Notes: generated from the sequence alone by a model not told the origin. 64,000 nucleotides of DNA from Chitinophaga sp. (GCF_017745275.1 NZ_JAGHZS010000001.1:1116001-1180000), one strand, 5' to 3'. Counted from the stretch's first letter, positions 37,831 through 45,295 are shown. Made by a program: numbers and translations.

Positions 37831-37956
37831 GCGCCTGGGGGATTTCGTGCTATCCCCAGGATGGGCGGTTTAAATACATTTATTGGGTGGTTGCCCAGAA
37901 GGCGCAACCTATGTTTGTTGTTAAAATTGTTATCTTGTTGAAAATCAACAGGATAA
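37831..37956 (-). repeat. Hairpins between rpsJ and rplC
   Basis: CCTGGGG/CCCCAGG at 37831-37860 and GTTATCttGTTGA/TCAACaGGATAAC at about 37928-37956 are two clear stems in the 192-base spacer. Another short palindrome, AAAGGCCGGCCTTT, lies at 37970-37983. Confidence 0.6.
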
Positions 37957-38002
37957 CCATAAATCAATAAAAGGCCGGCCTTTCGCCCGCCTTGCTGTTG
38001 TC

Positions 38003-38308
38003 CTATGCTTTAATTTCAACTTCTACTCCAGATGGCAGATCGAGCTTACTCAGCGCATCTACAGTTCTGGAAGAAGACGTGTAAATATCCAGTAAACGTT
38101 TGTGTGTACACAGTTGGAACTGCTCGCGCGCTTTCTTATTTACGTGCGGAGAACGTAATACTGTAAATATTTTCTTCTCGGTAGGTAAAGGAATTGGACC
38201 TGTTACCACGGCACCCGTGTTACGCACGGTTTTAACGATCTTCTCAGCAGACTTGTCTACCAGGTTATGATCGTAGGACTTCAGCTTGATTCTTATTCTC
38301 TGAGACAT
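38003..38308 (-). CDS. rpsJ: Ribosomal protein S10
   Basis: The 101-residue protein starts [19 protein letters not shown] (ATG at 38306-38308); a longer in-frame extension upstream runs through the promoter and is rejected. The C-terminal [14 protein letters not shown] is typical. S10 is also the transcription factor NusE. It is the promoter-proximal gene of the S10-spc-alpha cluster, and is not joined to fusA here. Confidence 0.98.
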   Translation of the reverse strand: MSQRIRIKLKSYDHNLVDKSAEKIVKTVRNTGAVVTGPIPLPTEKKIFTVLRSPHVNKKAREQFQLCTHKRLLDIYTSSSRTVDALSKLDLPSGVEVEIKA

Positions 38309-38354
38309 ATGCAATGAACTTCTTCTAGTTTTTTCCCAATACAATTTGGGAGGG

Positions 38355-38385
38355 CAAAGGTAACCCGTTTTTTCTATTTGGCAAA
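38355..38385 (-). promoter_or_regulatory. Promoter of the S10-spc-alpha cluster
   Basis: On the minus strand TTTG (38385-38382) and TACCTTTG (38362-38355) are spaced by exactly 19 bases, a near-perfect match to the Bacteroidota consensus TTTG-N19-TAnnTTTG. It lies 46 bases before rpsJ. Confidence 0.85.
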
Positions 38386-38472
38386 TAAATCTCAGAAAAA
38401 AATGAAAGTTCCGGGGCAAAAAGCCAGCTCCGGTAGTAGTTGGAAGGGGAGGAAAACAAAATTAATTGGCAT

Positions 38473-38904
38473 TAAGGCTTCAGAAAACATTCATTGTGTG
38501 TGCGTTAAGCCTTAAGGTAACTTCACATGCTCGTTTTGACAAATATAGGAAAACAAATTTCAAAACCCAAAAAAGGTGGATTTCTTTATATTTTTTTCGG
38601 GAGATGGGATTAAACCAGTACCTGGCAGGCGAGAAATTCCGCCCAGTGGGCTTCCAGAACTTTAATGAGGTTTTAGAGACCAGGATCCGGACCTGAATAT
38701 CGCATGAACCTGCCAATGATACCCTGATGCCCAAAATACGCTCCGCTCCCCTCCCCGGATTCCCTAAGAGCATCCCTGGTGAATTTCAGTTACCAGGTAT
38801 TCACCAAATTATATCTAATCTCTTTAAAATAGAAAATCCTGTTATTACAACCAGGAAACACAACGGAAGGATTGCAAACTTTCTATAGCCTCATCTTTCA
38901 ATAC
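38473..38904. other. Spacer between rpsJ promoter and the peptide array
   Basis: No gene is supported. A perfect 9-bp pair TTAAGGCTT/AAGCCTTAA (about 38473 and 38509) and a GGTGAAT/ATTCACC pair (about 38779) are visible. Confidence 0.35.
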
Positions 38905-38939
38905 AAAAGGTTGTTCCAGCTTTCCCGGAACAACCCTTT
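38905..38939 (-). terminator. Terminator after peptide micro-gene 1
   Basis: GGTTGTTCC/GGAACAACC, a perfect 9-bp stem flanked by AAA and TTT, lies 52 bases past the stop of the first peptide. A closely related hairpin occurs at 43056-43089 after fusA. Confidence 0.7.
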
Positions 38940-38990
38940 GTTAAATAATTAACGTGATTGGGGTACGTCTATAGCCGAATGGCTACCCGA

Positions 38991-39077
38991 TTAAAGTGGT
39001 AAGCCACCACCTAAACCACCCAGTAATGATCTTACTAATCCTAAGATTAATGCCAGCAGTTGATTCAGTAAATCCAT
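38991..39077 (-). CDS. Amphipathic peptide micro-gene 1 (28 aa)
   Basis: The frame encodes a 28-residue peptide beginning MDLLNQLLALILGLVRSLL and ending in a Gly/Leu/Pro tail (GGLGGGLPL). It has no signal-peptidase site and no cysteine. On a 100-degree helical wheel the polar residues D2, N5, Q6, R16 and S17 fall on one face (about 140-260 degrees) and the rest is Leu/Ile/Val, so it should form a membrane-active amphipathic helix. The product resembles, in style only, phenol-soluble modulins or hydrophobic type I toxins. It is one of four such genes in tandem, each behind the same leader element. Too short for routine gene calling; the shared leader is the main support. Confidence 0.72.
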   Translation of the reverse strand: MDLLNQLLALILGLVRSLLGGLGGGLPL

Positions 39078-39102
39078 GGGAAAAAGGTTTTTATAAGATA
39101 TT

Positions 39103-39135
39103 GCCTACTCTATTGCCTGGTTTTCGGCATTCCCA
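39103..39135 (-). promoter_or_regulatory. Leader element, copy 1
   Basis: The minus strand reads TGGGAATGCCGAAAACC, then AGGC and AATAGAGTAGGC. The TGCC and GGCA segments can pair. The element starts 26 bases upstream of the peptide 1 ATG. See the four-copy comparison in the findings. Confidence 0.7.
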
Positions 39136-39188
39136 GTTGTTATTCAGTTAACAGTCCTAAAATTAAAAGCAATCATTCAATATGTAAT

Positions 39189-39235
39189 CGTTCATTTTGT
39201 TCATTCGTAACAAAATGAACTGATCCTGTTCATTC
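39189..39235 (-). promoter_or_regulatory. TGAAC box cluster, peptide 1
   Basis: On the minus strand: AATGAACAGGATCAGTTC, then GAATGAACAAAATGAACG. It lies 53 bases upstream of the leader element, with TTTAATTTTAG, a possible -7 box, between them. Confidence 0.5.
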
Positions 39236-39271
39236 AGCTATCAGCATGAATTAGAAAGGATTACTGACTAA

Positions 39272-39303
39272 TAAAAAAAGGCTGTTCATATATGAACAGC
39301 CTT
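39272..39303 (-). terminator. Terminator after peptide micro-gene 2
   Basis: AAGGCTGTTCATA/TATGAACAGCCTT is a perfect 13-bp inverted repeat; on the minus strand it is followed by seven T residues. Confidence 0.85.
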
Positions 39304-39367
39304 CGGATGATGTGCGTAAGGGAAATAGCATCGCTTAAATACTGTATCCCTTAGCGGGGGCATCTGA

Positions 39368-39436
39368 TTACAGACCACCCAGCAGAGATTTCAGCAGTGC
39401 AACGATGGTTGCCAGCAGTTGAGTCAGTAAAGCCAT
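39368..39436 (-). CDS. Amphipathic peptide micro-gene 2 (22 aa)
   Basis: The 22-residue peptide begins MALLTQLLATIVALLK and ends SLLGGL. Polar residues T5, Q6, T10, K16 and S17 lie on one helical face (about 140-280 degrees), with a single positive charge. It shares the xxLLxQLLA start, basic residue at 16 and SLLGGL with peptide 1, so the two are probably paralogues. It has its own leader element, TGAAC boxes and terminator, so it forms an independent unit of about 240 bases. Confidence 0.74.
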   Translation of the reverse strand: MALLTQLLATIVALLKSLLGGL

Positions 39437-39460
39437 AAGATAGTTTTTACTACGGGGTGA

Positions 39461-39495
39461 TACCTACTCTTTTGATTTGGTTTTCGGCAATCCCA
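39461..39495 (-). promoter_or_regulatory. Leader element, copy 2
   Basis: The minus strand reads TGGGATTGCCGAAAACC, then AAATCAAAAGAGTAGGTA. It begins 25 bases upstream of the peptide 2 ATG. GCC can pair with GGU in the RNA. Confidence 0.7.
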
Positions 39496-39552
39496 GGTAC
39501 ACTCTCTTTTTAAGTGTTCGCCGAAATTAAAGTCTATTCACAAAAAATCCTT

Positions 39553-39597
39553 CGTTCATTTTATTCAGTTCGGATTCCTGAAACAATCCTGTTCAAT
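39553..39597 (-). promoter_or_regulatory. TGAAC box cluster, peptide 2
   Basis: On the minus strand: ATTGAACAGGATTG and CTGAATAAAATGAACGAAG, 57 bases upstream of leader element 2. TTTAATTTCGG between them aligns with the possible -7 box of copy 1. Confidence 0.5.
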
Positions 39598-39642
39598 CCG
39601 CTACCACAGGCACTATAAATCACAACACATTATTCTAAATAA

Positions 39643-39673
39643 AAAAGGCTTCCATATGATTATGGAAACCTTT
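39643..39673 (-). terminator. Terminator after peptide micro-genes 4 and 3
   Basis: AAAGGcTTCCATA/TATGGAAaCCTTT with a four-base loop. On the minus strand it is followed by AGCC and a T-run (39641-39646 complement). Confidence 0.75.
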
Positions 39674-39790
39674 ACTCATTTGTAAAATTAGATTGTGAAA
39701 TACACTAAAAAAGACGAATGATTTTCGTGCACTACCTTAACATTAGCTGAAACACTATTGCCAGGTCAGGGGCGTGTGCTAACGGCATCA

Positions 39791-39865
39791 TTAAAGACCA
39801 CCGAGCGCAGATACCAGTAATGCCAGCAGGCCTTTCAGAAATGTGTTTAACGCATCGAGGATCAT
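39791..39865 (-). CDS. Amphipathic peptide micro-gene 3 (24 aa)
   Basis: The 24-residue peptide begins MILDALNTFLKGLLALL and ends VSALGGL. Polar residues D4, N7, T8, K11 and S19 fall on one side of a helix (about 340-100 degrees). It ends in the same ALGGL/LLGGL style as peptides 1 and 2. The leader element lies directly upstream. No TGAAC boxes or terminator separate it from gene 4, so 4 and 3 are probably co-transcribed, each with its own leader element. Confidence 0.72.
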   Translation of the reverse strand: MILDALNTFLKGLLALLVSALGGL

Positions 39866-39887
39866 AAGTAGGTTGTTTTTCTTTTAT

Positions 39888-39920
39888 GCCTACTCTATTG
39901 TATGGTTTTCGGCAATCCCA
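39888..39920 (-). promoter_or_regulatory. Leader element, copy 3
   Basis: The minus strand reads TGGGATTGCCGAAAACC, then ATACAATAGAGTAGGC. It begins 23 bases upstream of the peptide 3 ATG, inside the predicted 4-3 transcript. This argues that it acts in the RNA rather than as a promoter. Confidence 0.7.
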
Positions 39921-39953
39921 TCAGGAGAATATCCTTTTGTAACAACGCAGAAA

Positions 39954-40016
39954 TTACAGTGCTCCGATTACGGTTTGCCAAAACTTAAGCACTGCAGCGA
40001 GAATAGTGTTTATCAT
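39954..40016 (-). CDS. Amphipathic peptide micro-gene 4 (20 aa)
   Basis: The complete peptide is MINTILAAVLKFWQTVIGAL. N3, T4, K11, Q14 and T15 lie on one helical face (about 300-60 degrees); the rest is hydrophobic, with one Trp. It is the first gene of the predicted 4-3 transcript, with TGAAC boxes at 40129-40175. It differs from the others by its aromatic pair FW and the absence of a GGL end. Confidence 0.7.
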   Translation of the reverse strand: MINTILAAVLKFWQTVIGAL

Positions 40017-40039
40017 ACTGAGGTATTTATGGACGTAAC

Positions 40040-40071
40040 GCCTACTCTATTACGGGTTTTCGGCAATCCCC
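40040..40071 (-). promoter_or_regulatory. Leader element, copy 4
   Basis: The minus strand reads GGGGATTGCCGAAAACC, then CGTAATAGAGTAGGCG. It begins 24 bases upstream of the peptide 4 ATG. Confidence 0.7.
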
Positions 40072-40128
40072 CTGCCCGCATCATCGCAGACAGGTTACTA
40101 AAATAACAGGTTCCTGCTAAAAAGCCAT

Positions 40129-40175
40129 CGTTCACTTAATTCATTCTTACCCCTGTTGTTCATTTTGTTCAACCC
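40129..40175 (-). promoter_or_regulatory. TGAAC box cluster, peptide 4
   Basis: On the minus strand: TTGAACAAAATGAACAACAG then GGG, and AATGAATTAAGTGAACG. It lies 57 bases upstream of leader element 4. The first part is nearly identical to the box cluster upstream of the response regulator at 3188-3231. Confidence 0.55.
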
Positions 40176-40195
40176 TTACTCCTGTTAGGACTGCA

Positions 40196-40235
40196 AATAA
40201 AAAAGGTTACGGAAAACATACCTGTTTCCGTAACC
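40196..40235 (-). terminator. Terminator of the beta-barrel gene
   Basis: GGTTACGGAAA/TTTCCGTAACC is a perfect 11-bp stem, followed on the minus strand by a T-rich tract. It lies 21 bases past the stop codon. Confidence 0.85.
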
Positions 40236-40255
40236 CAATAGGTGTTTGTACACAA

Positions 40256-40873
40256 TTATTTTCCGCTTCTTTCTTCTTTATAAATAGCTTTTGCTTTGGC
40301 AGAAGGCAGATAAATCTGGAAGCCTACGCCCAGGCTAAGACGGTTAGCAGTAGTAGAGTTACCACCACCTACAGTAAGATCATATTTAAATAAACCTTCC
40401 AGACCAATATTTGGTGTAATAAAATAAGAAATGCCAGGTCCGATACCTACATTAAAACCATTGGTAGAAGCTCCACTGGCGGGGTTTTGCCCAGCAAAAC
40501 CAGCGTTCGCTTCTACAAAGAACCGGGTTCTCTTCGAAAATTCGAGTTTTCTTACATTTTTATCCTCTACAAAATAACGGGCAAATGCACCTACCCCATA
40601 ATTGGTATTGGACGCCCTGGTATCCGTTGTTTTGTTCTTAGTGGTATTGGCACCAAAATCAACGTAACCACCAATGGCCAGCCCATCCTTGATAAACCAG
40701 CCTACTTTTGGGGACAGGTTAAAGCTAAAAGCAGTACTTTCTTTTTGGAAGGTAACACTCAGGTTGGTGAGATCCGCGCCCACCATAATATTTCCTTTCT
40801 GAATCTGGGCATTAGCAGCAGAACCAAACAATACAGCTGAAAGTGCAAGGGTCAAGAGACGAATTCTTTTCAT
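40256..40873 (-). CDS. Outer membrane beta-barrel protein
   Basis: The 205-residue protein has a signal peptide (MKRIRLLTLALSAVLFGSAANAQ, 1-23) and about eight amphipathic strands (VGWFIKDGLAIGGYVDFGAN, GISYFITPNIGLEGLFKYDL, LSLGVGFQIYL). It is an OmpA-barrel/OMP_b-brl-like small porin fold without a peptidoglycan-binding domain. The last 14 residues are charged. It lies directly upstream of the peptide array on the same strand but is separated by a terminator. A role in peptide export or immunity is conceivable and untested. Confidence 0.8.
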   Translation of the reverse strand: MKRIRLLTLALSAVLFGSAANAQIQKGNIMVGADLTNLSVTFQKESTAFSFNLSPKVGWFIKDGLAIGGYVDFGANTTKNKTTDTRASNTNYGVGAFARYFVEDKNVRKLEFSKRTRFFVEANAGFAGQNPASGASTNGFNVGIGPGISYFITPNIGLEGLFKYDLTVGGGNSTTANRLSLGVGFQIYLPSAKAKAIYKEERSGK

Positions 40874-41199
40874 AGTCTGATTTTTTGTTTTAACAATTAA
40901 CGTGTTGAATGAATAAGAAAATTCCAGGCAAACGCATCCATTTGCATCTAAGCTGTCAATAGTCAGCCATCAAAAAAAATATAAAAGGCAGGGGGATAAT
41001 GGGGGTAGTCTTCAGCATCGTTCAACAAACATCACATGACAACAGATATCATCTGTTCTTACAAAACTACTGAAAATGAATATACTAAGCGCTTGTTCTT
41101 CAAAAAAAAATGTTATCGTACAGTTCGGAAATTCTCTGAACATGAATACTTATCGTTATTCATTATTACTATAACATTTATAACTTAAATGTTGTTGCA
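40874..41199. other. Upstream region of the beta-barrel gene
   Basis: No coding frame is supported in 326 bases. An AACAGAT/ATCTGTT palindrome lies at about 41039-41056 and a GTTC...GAAC pair near 41122-41140. No clear promoter box is seen. Confidence 0.35.
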
Positions 41200-41244
41200 T
41201 AAAAAACATCTTTCGCAACCAGGTAGTCCGGCAGCGAAAGATGT
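41200..41244 (-). terminator. Terminator of the GT2/deacetylase operon
   Basis: ACATCTTTCGC (41206-41216) and GCGAAAGATGT (41234-41244) form a perfect 11-bp stem followed on the minus strand by TTTTTT. Confidence 0.85.
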
Positions 41245-41261
41245 ATATTATAAAGTCGGCA

Positions 41262-42035
41262 CTAGCGTGATTTTAGCAGGTCGGTGTGTGTACAGAAAGT
41301 TCCCTGTTGCTGTAAGAAACTTAGGAATCCATCCATTTTACGTTGCATTTTTTCTCCCGAAACGCGTCTGATATAAGCCGGCAACGTATACGAATTAATA
41401 TCCATCAGTTCCCAGGGATGGAAATAAAAAGACAGGTAATTATCTTTCTTTAAAACCCTTTTACTAAAATGGCGGGTCACCCACAGCGGCATGTTTTTGA
41501 TACTTAACCAGAATATGGGATACCTGATAAGGGGGGATACGGAAGATGGGATAATCCACGTATCATTCTCTTTAAAAAGAGTTCTCGGCAGATGCCAGTT
41601 ATTATATCTCCCCGGCAGCCAGGTGGGATTCACCGAGGCATCATATACATATCCTGCGGCCTTTAAAGCCTCCATGTTTACTTTACGGAGACGGGGCATG
41701 CGAAAGCCCTGTATTTGTTGACCGCTGATTTCCTGCAGGGCTAACCTGGAACCTTCCAGGTCTGCTTCAGAGAATGAGCTATGGTAATATGCGTGAGAGG
41801 CTATTTCGTGTTTGGCCGCCATTTGCCTGATTAATTCAGGATAATGTTGGGCCCAGTAAGCCGTCACAAAAAAAGTAGCACGTACGTTATATTTGTCAAA
41901 TAATGCCAGGGTAGCCTGTAAACCACTTCTGGAAACTTCCAGCTTCTCCTGTAATGATACCTGTTGACCAAATTCTTCCGGGATATCAAATTCCTCTACG
42001 TCAACGCTGATCAATATCCTGTTCGTTTGTTCCAT
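41262..42035 (-). CDS. Polysaccharide deacetylase family protein
   Basis: The 257-residue protein fits the NodB-like carbohydrate esterase 4 / PuuE-DA type fold. Motifs are LISVDVEEFD (catalytic and metal Asp), HEIASHAYYHSSF (metal HxxxH), GFRMPRLR and FYFHPWELM near the C-terminus. It likely removes N-acetyl groups from a glycan. No signal peptide is visible, so it may act on a lipid-linked or cytoplasmic intermediate. The gene follows a GT2 gene after 7 bases, so the two should act on the same glycan. Confidence 0.85.
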   Translation of the reverse strand: MEQTNRILISVDVEEFDIPEEFGQQVSLQEKLEVSRSGLQATLALFDKYNVRATFFVTAYWAQHYPELIRQMAAKHEIASHAYYHSSFSEADLEGSRLALQEISGQQIQGFRMPRLRKVNMEALKAAGYVYDASVNPTWLPGRYNNWHLPRTLFKENDTWIIPSSVSPLIRYPIFWLSIKNMPLWVTRHFSKRVLKKDNYLSFYFHPWELMDINSYTLPAYIRRVSGEKMQRKMDGFLSFLQQQGTFCTHTDLLKSR

Positions 42036-42042
42036 AAAAAGT

Positions 42043-42825
42043 CTAAGCGGCTTTTGAGCCCATGATAATCCGGCAATAATTCAGCAGTTCTTTCATTAAA
42101 AGTTTCATGCGGAAAGAAGAAAACTGAATACCGGGGCGGCAAGATACTGCGATTGCGCCAATTTTAATATGAGGGCGCTTGCCGGCATGGTACAAAAATT
42201 CGCTGTCATACAGGAAGCCATCAACGCGGGTTTTCAGCAGTATATTCCTGCCATAGGCATTAAAGCCTTTCAACCCCGCCTGTGCATCGTCGACTTTCAG
42301 ATCCAACACTACCCTATTCAATGCACGGCTAATGCGGGTAATAATACGACGCTTACGTGGTAATTCCCTGAGATAGGCAGCACCTCTTTCTCCAGCCACT
42401 ACGTCCAACCCCTGGGAGAGGCGGTCGTATGCTTCTTTCACGGCATATACACCGAATGGAAAATCCAGGTCTGTGTATACCTGGAAAGCATGTTGGGAAC
42501 GTTTTACACCTTCTCTCACCGCATATCCTTTACCACGATTGCGGGTATAGCTAACAATAATAATATTGGGGATGGCTGCTTCCAGCCAGGCAATATGCTG
42601 TGCAGTGAAATTCCGCAATGATCCGTCATTCACCAGAATCAGCTGAACCGGCACTTTTCCCATGATGGTCGTTACTTCATGATAATGCCTGATAAGTGAT
42701 TCCACCCAGGGGCCCGAAGGGTTCCAGCAGGGCAGAATCAAGTCCAGGCCGGAAGTTAGTGTAATCATTTCTCCCGATGTAGAAACCACAGTTGTAGGAG
42801 GTGCTTGCAATAAATCTATTGACAT
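42043..42825 (-). CDS. Family 2 glycosyltransferase
   Basis: The 260-residue GT-A fold protein resembles dolichyl-phosphate sugar synthase-like transferases: LDLILPCWNPSG, VQLILVNDGS, TRNRGKGYAVREGVKRS and the DxD-like YTDLDFPFG, then DDAQAGLKGF. It has no membrane helices. The start is uncertain: the first ATG is used, but MITLTSGLDL at 42768 fits the family start better. It is the first gene of a two-gene operon with the deacetylase. Confidence 0.85.
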   Translation of the reverse strand: MSIDLLQAPPTTVVSTSGEMITLTSGLDLILPCWNPSGPWVESLIRHYHEVTTIMGKVPVQLILVNDGSLRNFTAQHIAWLEAAIPNIIIVSYTRNRGKGYAVREGVKRSQHAFQVYTDLDFPFGVYAVKEAYDRLSQGLDVVAGERGAAYLRELPRKRRIITRISRALNRVVLDLKVDDAQAGLKGFNAYGRNILLKTRVDGFLYDSEFLYHAGKRPHIKIGAIAVSCRPGIQFSSFRMKLLMKELLNYCRIIMGSKAA

Positions 42826-42909
42826 AATTTCAAGACGGTCTAAAAAAATATAGGTGAAGTGGAATACATTCTATGAACTAGACGCTTGAAATGACACTTC
42901 CCTCTATGG

Positions 42910-42947
42910 AGGGAAAAAAAATAAAAAAGGTCCTGTAGATCAGGACC
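42910..42947 (-). terminator. Distal terminator in the fusA-GT2 spacer
   Basis: GGTCCTG/TCAGGACC with a four-base loop; on the minus strand it is followed by a long T-rich tract. It lies about 160 bases past the fusA stop. Confidence 0.75.
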
Positions 42948-43055
42948 CTGGCAGTTAGCAAAAAGTAAATTTCAGTTGTAGGTTATTACACCGAAAATAT
43001 CGAATATTCTTATCCTGGCAATAGCATGTTCATGTCAGTTGGGCCCGGAAAGCAG

Positions 43056-43089
43056 AAAGGGTTGTTCCGCTTGCGCAGAACAACCCTTT
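43056..43089 (-). terminator. Hairpin just after fusA
   Basis: AAAGGGTTGTTC (43056-43067) and GAACAACCCTTT (43078-43089) form a perfect 12-bp stem 19 bases past the fusA stop. It resembles the hairpin at 38905-38939. Confidence 0.7.
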
Positions 43090-43107
43090 GCGTATAAAAA
43101 GCTGTGA

Positions 43108-45252
43108 TTAAGCGTTTACTTTGCCTTTCACTTTAGCAATCACTTCTTCAGCTACGTTGTTTGGAGCTGGAGCATAGTGAGAGAACTCCATGATGGAGCT
43201 TGCGCGACCGGAAGACAGGGAACGCAGCTGAGTTACGTAACCGAACATTTCGCTCAGTGGCACTTTAGCTTTGATTACCTGAACACCGTTTTTGGCGTCC
43301 ATACCTTCCAGCATACCACGACGACGGTTCAGGTCACCTGTAACATCACCCATGTATTGGTCTGGAGTTTGAACTTCTACTTTCATGATTGGCTCCAGCA
43401 ATACTGGTTTAGCTTTGCGGGCAGCTTCACGGAAAGCTTGTTTAGCGCACAATTCGAATGACATTGCATCGGAATCCACCTGGTGGTAAGAACCATCAAA
43501 CAGACGAATTCTTAAGCTGGTCAGCGGGAAGTTAGCGAGAACACCCTGGTTGAGAGATTGTTCGAAGCCTTTCTGTACAGCCGGAATGAACTCTTTAGGG
43601 ATCGCACCACCAAAGATATCATTGATGAACTGTAAGGATTTACCTTCGTTTTCTTTCAGCCATTCTGCATCAGCAGGTCCGATTTCAACCTGGATATCAG
43701 CAAATTTACCACGACCACCGGTTTGTTTCTTGAATACCTCACGGTGTTCAACTTTGGTAGTCAGGGCTTCTTTGTATGCTACCTGAGGAGCACCCTGGTT
43801 AACTTCTACCTTGAACTCGCGACGCATACGGTCAACGATGATTTCCAGGTGAAGCTCACCCATACCGCTCAGTACGGTTTGGCCGGTTTCTTCGTCAGTT
43901 TTAGCTTTCAAGGTAGGATCTTCTTCTACCAGTTTAGCCAGTGCCATACCCATTTTATCAACGTCTGCCTGAGTTTTAGGCTCGATAGCGATGCTGATAA
44001 CTGGTTCTGGGAAGGTCATAGATTCCAGGATAATTGGTGATTTTTCATCACACAGGGTATCCCCGGTTTTGATATCTTTAAAACCAACAGCAGCACCGAT
44101 ATCACCAGCTTCGATGAAATCGATAGGATTCTGCTTGTTAGCGTGCATCTGCATGATACGGCTGATACGCTCGTTTTTACCGGTACGGGTGTTCAGTACA
44201 TAAGAACCTGCATCCAGGTGACCGGAATAAACCCGGAAGAACGCCAGACGACCTACGAAAGGATCGGTTGCAATTTTGAACGCCAGTGCAGACAGTGGTT
44301 CTTTAGCATCTGGTTTACGCTCAATTTCGTCACCAGTTTCAGGATCAGTACCTTTTACTGCTTCCACATCCATTGGAGAAGGCAGGTAGCGGCAAACCGC
44401 ATCCAGCATCTTCTGTACACCTTTGTTTTTGAAAGAGGAACCGCACATCATAGGGATGATAGCGATGTCGATGGTAGCTTTACGGATAGCTTCGTGGATT
44501 TCAGCTTCGGAGATTGAATTAGGATCTTCGAAGAATTTCTCCATCAGGGTATCATCGTATTCAGCAACTGCTTCTACGAGTTTAGCTCTCCATTCTTCCG
44601 CTTCTGCCACCATATCTTCCGGAATAGGAATTTCCTGGTAGGTAGCACCTTTACCTTCTTCGTCCCAGATGATACCTTTCATGGTAATCAGGTCAACAAC
44701 CCCTTTGAAGGAATCTTCAGCACCGATTGGCAGGGTTAAAGGAACGGGGTTAGCACCCAGCATTTCTTTTACCTGTTTTACCACGTTCAGGAAGTCAGCA
44801 CCAGAACGGTCCATTTTATTAACGAAACCGATACGGGGTACACGGTAGCGGTTAGCCTGACGCCAAACGGTTTCAGACTGAGGTTCAACACCGGATACAG
44901 CGCAGAACAATGCCACCAGACCATCCAGTACACGCAGGGAACGCTCTACCTCTACGGTAAAGTCCACGTGACCTGGGGTATCGATGATATTGAATTTATA
45001 TTGTTTGGTATCAGGTAAGGCTTTACCTTGTAAGGTTGGAAAATTCCAGAAACAAGTGGTTGCCGCAGATGTGATGGTAATACCTCTTTCCTGCTCCTGT
45101 GCCATCCAGTCCATTGTAGCAGCACCCTCGTGCACCTCTCCAATTTTGTGGGATTTACCTGTATAATACAGGATACGTTCTGTGGTAGTGGTTTTACCCG
45201 CATCAATGTGCGCCGCAATACCAAAGTTCCTTTGAAATTTTAAGTCTGCCAT
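43108..45252 (-). CDS. fusA: Elongation factor G
   Basis: The 714-residue GTPase has G1 AHIDAGKT, G3 DTPGHVDF, G4 NKMDRSG and the five EF-G domains, including [15 protein letters not shown] and [15 protein letters not shown] domain IV/V segments. It translocates tRNA and mRNA. It is monocistronic here: its own promoter and terminator separate it from rpsG (12.7 kb upstream) and rpsJ (4.8 kb downstream). Length is normal. Confidence 0.98.
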   Translation of the reverse strand: MADLKFQRNFGIAAHIDAGKTTTTERILYYTGKSHKIGEVHEGAATMDWMAQEQERGITITSAATTCFWNFPTLQGKALPDTKQYKFNIIDTPGHVDFTVEVERSLRVLDGLVALFCAVSGVEPQSETVWRQANRYRVPRIGFVNKMDRSGADFLNVVKQVKEMLGANPVPLTLPIGAEDSFKGVVDLITMKGIIWDEEGKGATYQEIPIPEDMVAEAEEWRAKLVEAVAEYDDTLMEKFFEDPNSISEAEIHEAIRKATIDIAIIPMMCGSSFKNKGVQKMLDAVCRYLPSPMDVEAVKGTDPETGDEIERKPDAKEPLSALAFKIATDPFVGRLAFFRVYSGHLDAGSYVLNTRTGKNERISRIMQMHANKQNPIDFIEAGDIGAAVGFKDIKTGDTLCDEKSPIILESMTFPEPVISIAIEPKTQADVDKMGMALAKLVEEDPTLKAKTDEETGQTVLSGMGELHLEIIVDRMRREFKVEVNQGAPQVAYKEALTTKVEHREVFKKQTGGRGKFADIQVEIGPADAEWLKENEGKSLQFINDIFGGAIPKEFIPAVQKGFEQSLNQGVLANFPLTSLRIRLFDGSYHQVDSDAMSFELCAKQAFREAARKAKPVLLEPIMKVEVQTPDQYMGDVTGDLNRRRGMLEGMDAKNGVQVIKAKVPLSEMFGYVTQLRSLSSGRASSIMEFSHYAPAPNNVAEEVIAKVKGKVNA

Positions 45253-45287
45253 AATATTAAAGTGACTAAATAATGCAATTTGGGGGG

Positions 45288-45295
45288 CAAAGGTA
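45288..45295 (-). promoter_or_regulatory. -7 box of fusA (TACCTTTG)
   Basis: The minus strand reads TACCTTTG, 36 bases before the ATG and identical to the boxes of rpsJ and rpsL. The -33 region is TTTA/TTTATTG rather than TTTG. Confidence 0.7.

Noticed and set aside
37193..38002. L4-type autogenous leader before the S10 operon
   Set aside because: The only candidate structures lie between rpsJ and rplC, not before rpsJ, and resemble the generic spacer hairpins rather than the E. coli S10 leader.
38480..38773. 97-residue open frame on the minus strand upstream of the ribosomal promoter
   Set aside because: No family resemblance, unusual composition, it overlaps several inverted repeats, and no promoter or terminator fits it.
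39281..39300. Insertion-sequence ends suggested by perfect inverted repeats near the peptide array
   Set aside because: No transposase gene or target duplication is visible, and the hairpins have T-tracts on the coding strand, which suits terminators.
39843..40106. 87-residue plus-strand frame across peptide genes 3 and 4
   Set aside because: It reads through the conserved leader elements and is antisense to two better-supported short genes; no coding signal of its own.
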